From a virus: a DNA stretch of 38,461 nt. Shown here piece by piece: positions 29,058 through 36,662 of this stretch. The stretch covers positions 2,599 through 41,059 of IMG/VR virus record IMGVR_UViG_3300030406_005821; one strand, written 5' to 3'. The stretch's first letter is position 1; the number at the start of each line of letters is the position of its first letter. The notes under the pieces were generated by a model. The model made no database searches and was not told where the DNA came from. It was given only the letters and a program-made list of their open reading frames with translations. Position numbers and translations under genes: made by a program.

Positions 29058-29894
29058 CTATGTCTCTGTGATGTCAAATGGATCTATCGTAATATCAGTA
29101 GTAAATCCGAAGTCCGTATTCGCACTAATTTGACTCAATGCTACAGATTGAGCACTATTGCCAGATGGAACAAAGAGTGGTGATCCATTTGCAAACTGTG
29201 AAGGAGTGATAGTCATTCGCTCGATTGTTGGCTCTGCATCTGTAGTCGCGTCAACAAAATTAGTAATTGCACGCTTGATCAAGCCACTATTCGCTACAGG
29301 ACCATAGATATAACCCTTCAGGCTAAATGTAAGATTATAAATCAATGCCCTTCGAGTATCAAAGTCGCCCTCGTAAGTATCTTCGATGGATACATCCTGC
29401 AGTACAATTGGTGTATCTACAACTACTTGCATTTCAGGAATCAAATTTACTTGTGTTGTAAACTCAGGCCTGAAATAAGGAAGAATTTGCTCAATTATTT
29501 GAGCTCCGTCGTCTGCATTCCGAACAAAAACGGATAGTGCAATAGTAAAATCGTACGGAACTGGTATAAACTGCGTATCTACTCTATTAAAATCCGTACT
29601 TCGTAGCCTTACATTTTTAATTGTAGAAGATAGTTTTCTCTGCGGCGAGTACGTCATGCCTTGAATCTCGAATCCCATTCGAGGTAGTGTGATGGCCACA
29701 TCTTGATCTAAATTTGGATCCTGAACTAGCCTCACTAGCCACTTTTCTTTTGGGCCATACGCAAGAGGAACTAATAGACTCTGAATACGATTGCCGTTTG
29801 AATCAAGTCTTTGTACAATGATGTCATTAAACAAGTTACCAAATGCAATAACGTATTTTCGTATTGTTCCGTGGTAGTATTGCTGTCCAAACAT
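29058..29894 (-). CDS. gp15: Proximal tail sheath stabiliser gp15
   Basis: Tail terminator ring that joins the finished tail to the neck. It has 278 residues against 272 in T4. The opening MFGQQYYHGTIRKYVIAFG and the IVQRLDSNGNRIQSLLVPLA segment, followed by YGPKEKWLVRL, are diagnostic for gp15. A later NLTFSLKGYIYGPV is also usual. The ATG overlaps the gp14 stop by one base (TAATG), so the two are translated together. It lies between gp14 and gp16, as in T4. Identification is secure. Confidence 0.95.
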   Translation of the reverse strand: MFGQQYYHGTIRKYVIAFGNLFNDIIVQRLDSNGNRIQSLLVPLAYGPKEKWLVRLVQDPNLDQDVAITLPRMGFEIQGMTYSPQRKLSSTIKNVRLRSTDFNRVDTQFIPVPYDFTIALSVFVRNADDGAQIIEQILPYFRPEFTTQVNLIPEMQVVVDTPIVLQDVSIEDTYEGDFDTRRALIYNLTFSLKGYIYGPVANSGLIKRAITNFVDATTDAEPTIERMTITPSQFANGSPLFVPSGNSAQSVALSQISANTDFGFTTDITIDPFDITET

Positions 29895-30787
29895 TAAAAT
29901 CTATCCACTTCTGAGAATGGGTTACTCTCACTGAAATCAATCACCGCACTTGAACTGAATATAGGATCATTGCTTTGGAAGTACTCGTTGTTTGCAGTCG
30001 GCTGATTGTCTTCCACACGATATTCTTGCATAATTGATCCGCCATCTTCTGATTGCAGTATGCCTGGGCCGTATCCACCACCATCTTCCAGACTGATTTC
30101 GAATGTCAAGATATCAGTACTTAAATTATCCTCAATCGCATCGATCTCACTGATACCCGTATCAATTCTTTCATTACTATATGTAAACAATTCACATCGC
30201 AGATCATAAGTCTGTAGTCGTCCTGTTTGATAAAACACAGCTTCGTGCTCTACAAATTTGATCTCAAATAACTTGTCGACCATGGGGAACCAAATGAGAT
30301 CACCTTCAGTTGGTCTGTTATTAGTAATTGCATACCCTTCTGATGTGGCTGTTTCAAGTGTAATGCCTGCTAGATATGCAGTGTTTGCGGATGTTGAAAG
30401 GTATTGACGAGAAGGAGCCGCAGTGTTTGCGCTCTCTTGAAGGTAACTATAACCTACCTCGGTCGTGAGTCTCTCCGATCGAGCCTGATCGAATCTTTTT
30501 CTTGCAACCGTAAATGTTACCGAGTCTCTAATCTCAAGATTAAATCGAGATAAAAAATCGCCCTCACCCTCGAAGCCCTCAACATTTTTTATGTACATCT
30601 CAATGTCGACTGCATCATCATAAGTAGCCAATGTATCCTCACCAAAAAGAGGATCTCGTCTCACAGCGGCCTTTGGGATGTACTTCACATTATGCCCGTA
30701 GACCTTGATTGCTTCAATACTAAGATCTTCTACTAAGTCTTGCTCTCGAGCATATCCAAAATTATTAAAATACACATTTGTGGGCAT
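29894..30787 (-). CDS. gp14: Neck protein gp14
   Basis: Head-completion (neck) protein that with gp13 closes the filled head and prepares it for tail joining. It has 297 residues against 256 in T4. The N-terminus (YFNNFGYAREQDLVEDLSIE and VYGHNVKYIPK) is strongly conserved in the family, as is LIWFPMVDKLFEIKFVEH near 170. The C-terminal 60 residues are acidic and polar and probably flexible. It starts two bases after the gp13 stop and overlaps gp15. Identification is secure. Confidence 0.95.
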   Translation of the reverse strand: MPTNVYFNNFGYAREQDLVEDLSIEAIKVYGHNVKYIPKAAVRRDPLFGEDTLATYDDAVDIEMYIKNVEGFEGEGDFLSRFNLEIRDSVTFTVARKRFDQARSERLTTEVGYSYLQESANTAAPSRQYLSTSANTAYLAGITLETATSEGYAITNNRPTEGDLIWFPMVDKLFEIKFVEHEAVFYQTGRLQTYDLRCELFTYSNERIDTGISEIDAIEDNLSTDILTFEISLEDGGGYGPGILQSEDGGSIMQEYRVEDNQPTANNEYFQSNDPIFSSSAVIDFSESNPFSEVDRF

Positions 30788-30789
30788 AA

Positions 30790-31533
30790 CTATCCAACCA
30801 TATCTTGCACAGGTAAGCTATATGCTGATAATACTTCCTCTTCAAGTTTTTGAATCTCAGCTTCTGCATCATCATATATTTTAGCACCGTTGAAAGTTAA
30901 TCCACCCGGTAATTGCATACCCTCGAACTTCGTAATATTTGATCCCCACTGACGTTTTATAAGTGCAGTTGCGTATCTTGCTAACCATCGATCGCCCCAT
31001 ATGTCAGTATAGACATCTCCATCGACTATACGATATGCATCTACAATGATATATTCGTCGAGAGCAACATCATTATCCCAGTCCATATCAATGTGCAATC
31101 TATTTACGTGTCTGTTAAATCTCAAAGGTTTTTTGCCGACAAATAACTCTTCGAGGTAAGCAACGTGTGTCATAGCAGTAACATATGGTACATACGAAGA
31201 TGCTGATAGATCAAATAAATCGTTTAAATGTATTTGATACCGTATATTGAATAAATTCGACGACTGAACTGCTTGCCCAACATCTAATATACGATTGACA
31301 CCGATAACTGAGTCTGAAAGAGTTATATATCCGTTTGATTTATCAGAAGCTGTCACGACATGTTTTATGAGAACACGCTCGGTACCATCGAAATGATAAT
31401 CTTGGTAGTATTTTAGAGCTTCATCAATACGATCTTCTACTTGCTCAGCATCGACATTTACATCGATTACTGGCTCTCCCAAACGACGAAGACAATAATC
31501 TTTAAATTCAGCCCTTGAACTTGGAACTGCCAT
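30790..31533 (-). CDS. gp13: Neck protein gp13
   Basis: Head-completion protein that forms the neck with gp14. It has 247 residues against 309 in T4. The opening SRAEFKDYCLRRLGEPVIDV and RIDEALKYYQDYHFDG are diagnostic, and the WGDRWLARYATALIKRQWG segment with LPGGLTFNG near 215 closes the core. The ATG at 31533 has GGAG seven bases upstream. A late promoter lies at 31555-31562 in the loop of a nine-base inverted repeat whose gene-proximal arm holds this ribosome site. It begins the gp13-gp17 packaging and neck block. Confidence 0.95.
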   Translation of the reverse strand: MAVPSSRAEFKDYCLRRLGEPVIDVNVDAEQVEDRIDEALKYYQDYHFDGTERVLIKHVVTASDKSNGYITLSDSVIGVNRILDVGQAVQSSNLFNIRYQIHLNDLFDLSASSYVPYVTAMTHVAYLEELFVGKKPLRFNRHVNRLHIDMDWDNDVALDEYIIVDAYRIVDGDVYTDIWGDRWLARYATALIKRQWGSNITKFEGMQLPGGLTFNGAKIYDDAEAEIQKLEEEVLSAYSLPVQDMVG

Positions 31534-31537
31534 TTTG

Positions 31538-31574
31538 AACTCCAGTCTTTTTACTATTTATAATCACTGGAGTT
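31538..31574 (-). promoter_or_regulatory. Inverted repeat hiding the gp13 ribosome site in read-through RNA
   Basis: Perfect nine-base arms AACTCCAGT (31538-31546) and ACTGGAGTT (31566-31574) enclose a 19-base loop that holds the late promoter. The gene-proximal arm contains the GGAG ribosome site of gp13. RNA begun at the promoter lacks the other arm. Confidence 0.7.
31555..31562 (-). promoter_or_regulatory. T4-type late promoter of gp13
   Basis: A perfect TATAAATA on the minus strand in the 45-base gap between the large fibre gene and gp13, 22 bases before the gp13 ATG. Confidence 0.85.
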
Positions 31575-31578
31575 TTTA

Positions 31579-34500
31579 TTACCTTCCATAAATTGGTGGT
31601 AGTGTTCCGTTTCCTGCTATATCTGCCATAGCAAGATATAAATGAACATTACCTGAACCATTTACAGCGCTGTCAGCGGTGCGGGGCACGAAACCATCTG
31701 ATAGTATGTCAATATCGTAATCGCTTCCGCTATCTGGTCCCCTTGCAGCTTCAACATCACGCTCGTCTGTAAATAGAAACAGTTCAGCTGGATTTGTGAG
31801 TGATCGTGCTGTATCTACAATAACCCAATTTCTAGCAACGGCAGTATTTTTAATTAAAATCCATCTAGGTTTAAATCCAGTATGAACATAAACACTACTA
31901 CCTGTTCCAGTATAAATTCCAACCTTACAAACACCGGGAACAGATCTGAAATTATAAGCTCTATGTGTTTGACCACTAGTGTTTACAGCTACACCATTAC
32001 CCACCACAACAATATCATTCGTAATATCGGCTGTTCTGATGCCACTTGTCGAAGTCTGAAGAGCAAGGTTGTAATGTAAAAAGAAATAGTTATTGTCGGA
32101 TAATCCTATACCTTGTGTTGCAGTCCACCAATCACTATTGGTAGATGATCCGGTTGTTCTTTTTATAGCTACGAGCTCTGGTTTTGCTCCAAGACCATGA
32201 AGGAAGTTATCTCCAGCAGTTCCAGTTCCAGTATATTCTACGATGCTTAGATGTCCCGCATCTGCAACGATACCGGTTGTTGCCATAGTATCAGAAGTAG
32301 CACCAGTAGTAATACTTGAACCCGTTGTGGCACTATCTCCTAATAACCACTGCCACAAGACATAACTTTCATTAACAGTGTTTACATTTTCATCGTTGCC
32401 AACTTGCACACCTCTTTGTAAAAACCGTTGCATTACATTTGTATTTGTTGTTGCTATGTCTGAGCCACCATCACCATGAGAGGTCGCAGCACTACCTGAA
32501 TCATTTTGAGTTGTGCTTAGATAACTTGTTGTACCTAGGAGTCTATCTTGAACGATGGTATCATCTGCTGCATCTCTATTCTTAATGATCGCTAGAGCCG
32601 TAAGTTTAGATGCAGTGGCGTCTAGGTTATCCTGATTGAGTTCTAAAAATCCAGTTGGCGCTGTACTTTCCCACCTGTCAGATGCAGTTCTTAATGTTGC
32701 AACTTGCGCATCGTAAGTCGAAATAAATGGTGTGACACTTCCTATAACATTTGTGTGAGCTGCTTTTGCAAGATCGCTTCCATCTGCAATTCCACTTGCT
32801 GATGCACTGTTCATCCAAGTTCCATTTTTACTAAAGTAAATAGCATGACGATCCATATCTAAAGCAACACCGATATAGTCACCCGTAGTGGTAGTGACTC
32901 CATAACCACTTGTTAAAGCTAATCCACCGCCATGTATTTGACCATTTTCACTTAAGCCCCAAAAATCTTTTCTGTCATCCGAACTCATAACTGCTGGTAT
33001 TGAATCTTGAGCAACGCCTGTTCTAAATCTATCTGTTCCAGCTGGATCGTTGTCTCTATTAATCTCCCAATAATATTTGCCAGAAGAAACAAACATAGTG
33101 CCTAGTCCAGTATCAAACTGACTGGAACTCACGGCGCCACCCGTTGCTTTTAAAGCGCCTTCAGTTAATGTGTGTCCAGCATTTCTACCATGATCCCAAG
33201 TACAAAAGTTTTTAGAAGGTGTATCTGTAAATCGATCTGTGGTTGCCCAAGCTGATCCACTATCATTTTGTTCTGCCCAGTGATTTCCGTTACCAGATGA
33301 ATCTTTTCCTGCACCCGTTGTCAACCCAGAATTAAATGTTCCGTCAAATTCTAAGTACCAACCCTCATCACCAAACGTAAGACCAGATACATCTTTAGGC
33401 ACCCAACGGTTTGTTGATGTATCTACTTGACCAAAGCTAGATGGGTCTAGCTGTTGATCTTCGACCATAACCATTTCAGCAAAATAAGCATCTGCTTCGC
33501 CAATTGCGCTGCTCATTTGCCGTCCAATGTTATGTTCTTGGTTATTATTAAAAAACGTATCATAATCATCAGTGCTTAACTGTGTACCAGTTGTAGTCTG
33601 CAGCACACCATTAATATAAATTTTTATCTTATTAGCAGCAGCCACTCCCGTTCTTGTATCAAAAGCAATAACAGCATGTGTCCAACCATCAGATGGTGCA
33701 AATGATCTATCTGTAGTTAAATTAGCAACAAAAGAAGAACCATTATAAAGAAGTATTCTCATCTGTTGATCAAGTGGTTTAAGTGATCCAGATGATCGAA
33801 AGGAAATTTCCGCCTGTTTCGCACCGGTGGTAGTTAAAACAGCATTTACATAGCTAGGATCACTCAAACCTGTAAGTTTAAACCAAAAACTCAAAGTAAA
33901 AGTTTTTTGATTGCCACCAGAACTTGGAGTAAATGATAAATATCTTCTATCATCATATTCAAACATTGCAGATTTATCTACAGTGTAAGTATCAGTGAAC
34001 GGAACAAAGTCACCTACTCTTTGAACACCACCATTACCTTCGTATGTAGTAGCATCAAAGTAATCTATTCCTTGATATGTTGGTGCTGTTAGGTTTTTAG
34101 TGTTAAGTTCCTTAAAACCACTTGGTGCGCTGTAAACAAAATCACTACTATCGAAGCGAAGTGTCAACGTGTCTGATGAACCTCTGGCAGATACAGTTGG
34201 AAATGCTGTGCCGCTTCCGCTTAACGTGCCAGTTTCTCCAGACCCAGCAGCAGGATTTCCGGTATTTGCATAGACATTATTTGAAGCGAACCATATTTTT
34301 CTTGTAGCTGAATCATAAGCAACTCCAATAGTAGTGCCGGATACGGGTGCTCCGGTACTAAAAACAGTGCCGCTTGTTTCCGATCCGTCTTCATATAGTT
34401 TATTACTACCGCTTTCAGTATACACCGCAATTTGAGGTGTGATATCTTGAACCCAATCATCGTAACCATGATTGACTGATCCATCTCCCGCAATGCCAAA

Positions 34501-35517
34501 CATAAGTGCATCGTTTGAACCACCAGTCAACAAATATTCCCAGTAATATTTTCCGGAATCATCTGGTATTCCAATGGTAGTTCTCATTGCAGCTTTGTCG
34601 TCTGCAGATGGTCCAGCAAAATCAAGATTGCCGCTTGTCGCAGTAGCGGTAGTCGTATCAATAATATTTAAAACTGGATATGATAAGCTAGGTGTGTGAC
34701 TTGATTGATTAGCTGCTGCCATACTTGTAGCAGTAAAATCATTATTATTGCTGCTAATATCATTCCCAAGATTAGAGGCATCAGAAAAATCTAATAAATG
34801 CGAGTGACCACCAGCAGAATTAATTCTAGCTACTAAATCAGATGTTTTCTTTGGTATTACTTGAGAACCATTAGTTCCAAATGTAAAAGTATCTACATAA
34901 TCAGATGGAACAGCAGCAGTACCTAATTCTAAAGCGCATTGAGCAAGGTATGAATTTGTTCTGCCAAACGTTCCCGCTGTATTTTTACAAGCACCCCAAT
35001 AATAAGAAGCACCACCTGTGCCACTGCCTATAGGATTTGTACTACCAGCGGTGAATCTTTTCTCTCCAACATCGTTGGATCCAACATGTTCTCCGTTTAC
35101 AAAAAGTTGCATTCTGCCATTCGTGCCATCATAATTTGCTAATATATGATACCACCCAAAATCTCGAAATACTTCATTTGTTGTAATCTGGCTGCCAGAA
35201 CCAGAAACGCTAGAAAATACAATCCACGTAAGTGTGTCGGCATTTAACCAAGTGAGTTGAACACCAGTGTTTGAATCAAAATAGTGATTGAATATTCCTG
35301 TAAAAGTACCTTCTGTAAATTCATTTCGTTGCACCCAACATGATACTGTAAATTTTGATGAAGCTGATCCACCACTCGTCTTTGCCATTTCAAGCTGATC
35401 TGAAGAACCATCAAACCACACTGAATTACCAATCAGAGTTGAGTCAAATACAGTACTACCTCCAGCAGCCGCAGCAGTTCCCGCAACAACACCTTGGTGT
35501 AAGTTAAATACCGACAT
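31579..35517 (-). CDS. Giant LamG/SPRY mosaic fibre protein
   Basis: Protein of 1312 residues, very likely a tail-associated host-recognition protein. Domains by pattern: LamG-like about 20-215 (FTVSCWVQRNEF, then WYHILANYDGTNGRMQLFVN); SPRY-like about 315-470 (DDSGKYYWEYLLTGG); a second LamG about 530-715 (FTLSFWFKLTGL, KIKIYINGVLQTTTG); a second SPRY-like about 770-970 (SSGKYYWEINRDND); and a C-terminal module from about 1060 with RFLQRGVQVG, NFRSVPGVCKVGIYTGTG and the ending PPIYGR. This last module is shared with the protein at 36663-38461. No signal peptide or membrane segment. T4 has no counterpart. Confidence 0.8.
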   Translation of the reverse strand: MSVFNLHQGVVAGTAAAAGGSTVFDSTLIGNSVWFDGSSDQLEMAKTSGGSASSKFTVSCWVQRNEFTEGTFTGIFNHYFDSNTGVQLTWLNADTLTWIVFSSVSGSGSQITTNEVFRDFGWYHILANYDGTNGRMQLFVNGEHVGSNDVGEKRFTAGSTNPIGSGTGGASYYWGACKNTAGTFGRTNSYLAQCALELGTAAVPSDYVDTFTFGTNGSQVIPKKTSDLVARINSAGGHSHLLDFSDASNLGNDISSNNNDFTATSMAAANQSSHTPSLSYPVLNIIDTTTATATSGNLDFAGPSADDKAAMRTTIGIPDDSGKYYWEYLLTGGSNDALMFGIAGDGSVNHGYDDWVQDITPQIAVYTESGSNKLYEDGSETSGTVFSTGAPVSGTTIGVAYDSATRKIWFASNNVYANTGNPAAGSGETGTLSGSGTAFPTVSARGSSDTLTLRFDSSDFVYSAPSGFKELNTKNLTAPTYQGIDYFDATTYEGNGGVQRVGDFVPFTDTYTVDKSAMFEYDDRRYLSFTPSSGGNQKTFTLSFWFKLTGLSDPSYVNAVLTTTGAKQAEISFRSSGSLKPLDQQMRILLYNGSSFVANLTTDRSFAPSDGWTHAVIAFDTRTGVAAANKIKIYINGVLQTTTGTQLSTDDYDTFFNNNQEHNIGRQMSSAIGEADAYFAEMVMVEDQQLDPSSFGQVDTSTNRWVPKDVSGLTFGDEGWYLEFDGTFNSGLTTGAGKDSSGNGNHWAEQNDSGSAWATTDRFTDTPSKNFCTWDHGRNAGHTLTEGALKATGGAVSSSQFDTGLGTMFVSSGKYYWEINRDNDPAGTDRFRTGVAQDSIPAVMSSDDRKDFWGLSENGQIHGGGLALTSGYGVTTTTGDYIGVALDMDRHAIYFSKNGTWMNSASASGIADGSDLAKAAHTNVIGSVTPFISTYDAQVATLRTASDRWESTAPTGFLELNQDNLDATASKLTALAIIKNRDAADDTIVQDRLLGTTSYLSTTQNDSGSAATSHGDGGSDIATTNTNVMQRFLQRGVQVGNDENVNTVNESYVLWQWLLGDSATTGSSITTGATSDTMATTGIVADAGHLSIVEYTGTGTAGDNFLHGLGAKPELVAIKRTTGSSTNSDWWTATQGIGLSDNNYFFLHYNLALQTSTSGIRTADITNDIVVVGNGVAVNTSGQTHRAYNFRSVPGVCKVGIYTGTGSSVYVHTGFKPRWILIKNTAVARNWVIVDTARSLTNPAELFLFTDERDVEAARGPDSGSDYDIDILSDGFVPRTADSAVNGSGNVHLYLAMADIAGNGTLPPIYGR

Positions 35518-35528
35518 AAAGAAACTCC

Positions 35529-35993
35529 CTATGCAGTGCCAAGAAGATCAATCGTAGCTACCGCATGTATGGTATTTGCTGATTGTACTACATAATCAAT
35601 CCTGTCAACTTTACCAGCAGAAGTCGACATCGTAGGAGCAGTCCCTGTCGCAAACCGCCAGTGAGAACCGAATGATGTTGTAAAGCTACCGTTCGCAGTT
35701 ACGAATAAAGCACCAGCCTGACCCGCAGTTGTATTACTAGGATTTGCTATGGTAATGTTTCCATTTGCCGTCAAACTAAAATAGTTTGACGTGTTCATAT
35801 TGAGAGTGACCGTTGATGTTTGTACACCGAGTGCACTAATCGCACCACGTTGCGCAACCGTGAAAGATTGGTTACGATCGGTGTGAGCCGTATTTGCATC
35901 CAACTTATTGAATACCACCGCATTATCTTTGATAGCAGCACTTACAACGGACGAAGTGCCGAATGCCGTATTTCCTAATGTTGTCAGTGCCAT
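35529..35993 (-). CDS. Small beta-rich structural protein
   Basis: Protein of 154 residues (MALTTLGNTAFGTSSVVSAA...). The first 50 residues resemble the N-terminal attachment region of phage fibres (IKDNAVVFNKLDANTA). The rest is alternating small polar and hydrophobic residues (TVTLNMNTSNYFSLTANGNI, then FTTSFGSHWRFATGTAP and a closing VDRIDYVVQSANTIHAVATI), a plan often seen in small structural proteins of marine phages. It lies between the fibre-assembly-like gene and the giant fibre, so it may join or cap a fibre. Exact role unknown. Confidence 0.65.
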   Translation of the reverse strand: MALTTLGNTAFGTSSVVSAAIKDNAVVFNKLDANTAHTDRNQSFTVAQRGAISALGVQTSTVTLNMNTSNYFSLTANGNITIANPSNTTAGQAGALFVTANGSFTTSFGSHWRFATGTAPTMSTSAGKVDRIDYVVQSANTIHAVATIDLLGTA

Positions 35994-36003
35994 TTATCTT
36001 TCC

Positions 36004-36597
36004 TTACTTGAGTGCGTCTGGTACTTCTGGCCAATCCTGCAGTGTAGCTACCACGTTGATATCACCGTTAGCGTGATATGTGGTCGTATCGAGGGCAATA
36101 ACCGCTGCTAAGTCCGATGCGTTATCGATTGCAGTTTCCATAGAATTAGACTTAGTGCGAACCGCTGCACGATATGTAGCAACTGCAGATGGAACGGCTG
36201 TTCCACCCTCGGCTGCACGAATCGCCATCCAGTCAGATGCTTCTAGGAGACTTGCCGCTGTACTCTTGACCATATTCTTCTCATTAGTTTTTACACCAGG
36301 CGCATAGTTATCATCGCCCTTGCTTCCTGTATCAGCAAGATTTTTAGCGGCAGGTGTCCATGTCTTTACAACCGTTCCAGCCGAATCATCAACTACGGTT
36401 TCAGACGTTCCCTGTTTGTAGTAACGATTATTTGGTTGTGCATTAACTTCGCTATAGTCGTAGATACCGATAGCTTTCTTCTGATCCTTTGTCCAAGCTG
36501 TAAAGATAGCAGCTGGATGTTGAACACCATCGATTGTCAATGCTTTTGGTCGTGGATAAATCGCTGTTACCTGACCTGCTTTTACCATTGCCCACAT
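36004..36597 (-). CDS. Tail fibre assembly-type protein (DUF4376/Caudo_TAP-like C-terminus)
   Basis: Protein of 197 residues. The first 80 residues (MWAMVKAGQVTAIYPRPKAL) form a small beta domain. The C-terminal part reads LLEASDWMAIRAAEGG, then PSAVATYRAAVRTKSN and a final DWPEVPD, the usual pattern of phage tail fibre assembly chaperones (SDW, then YR, then WP). Such proteins fold or attach fibres and may stay on the tip. The ATG at 36597 follows GAGGAGG and is served by a late promoter at 36652-36659. It lies between two fibre genes, which supports the role. Confidence 0.65.
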   Translation of the reverse strand: MWAMVKAGQVTAIYPRPKALTIDGVQHPAAIFTAWTKDQKKAIGIYDYSEVNAQPNNRYYKQGTSETVVDDSAGTVVKTWTPAAKNLADTGSKGDDNYAPGVKTNEKNMVKSTAASLLEASDWMAIRAAEGGTAVPSAVATYRAAVRTKSNSMETAIDNASDLAAVIALDTTTYHANGDINVVATLQDWPEVPDALK

Positions 36598-36651
36598 TTT
36601 ATATTCCTCCTCTGTTTGAGCAACATCATGTAGTATTTCACTCGTTTAGTT

Positions 36652-36659
36652 TATTTATA
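36652..36659 (-). promoter_or_regulatory. T4-type late promoter of fibre-assembly block
   Basis: A perfect TATAAATA on the minus strand in the gap behind the partial fibre gene, 55 bases before the next ATG. No inverted repeat across it was found. Confidence 0.8.
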
Positions 36660-36662
36660 AAC

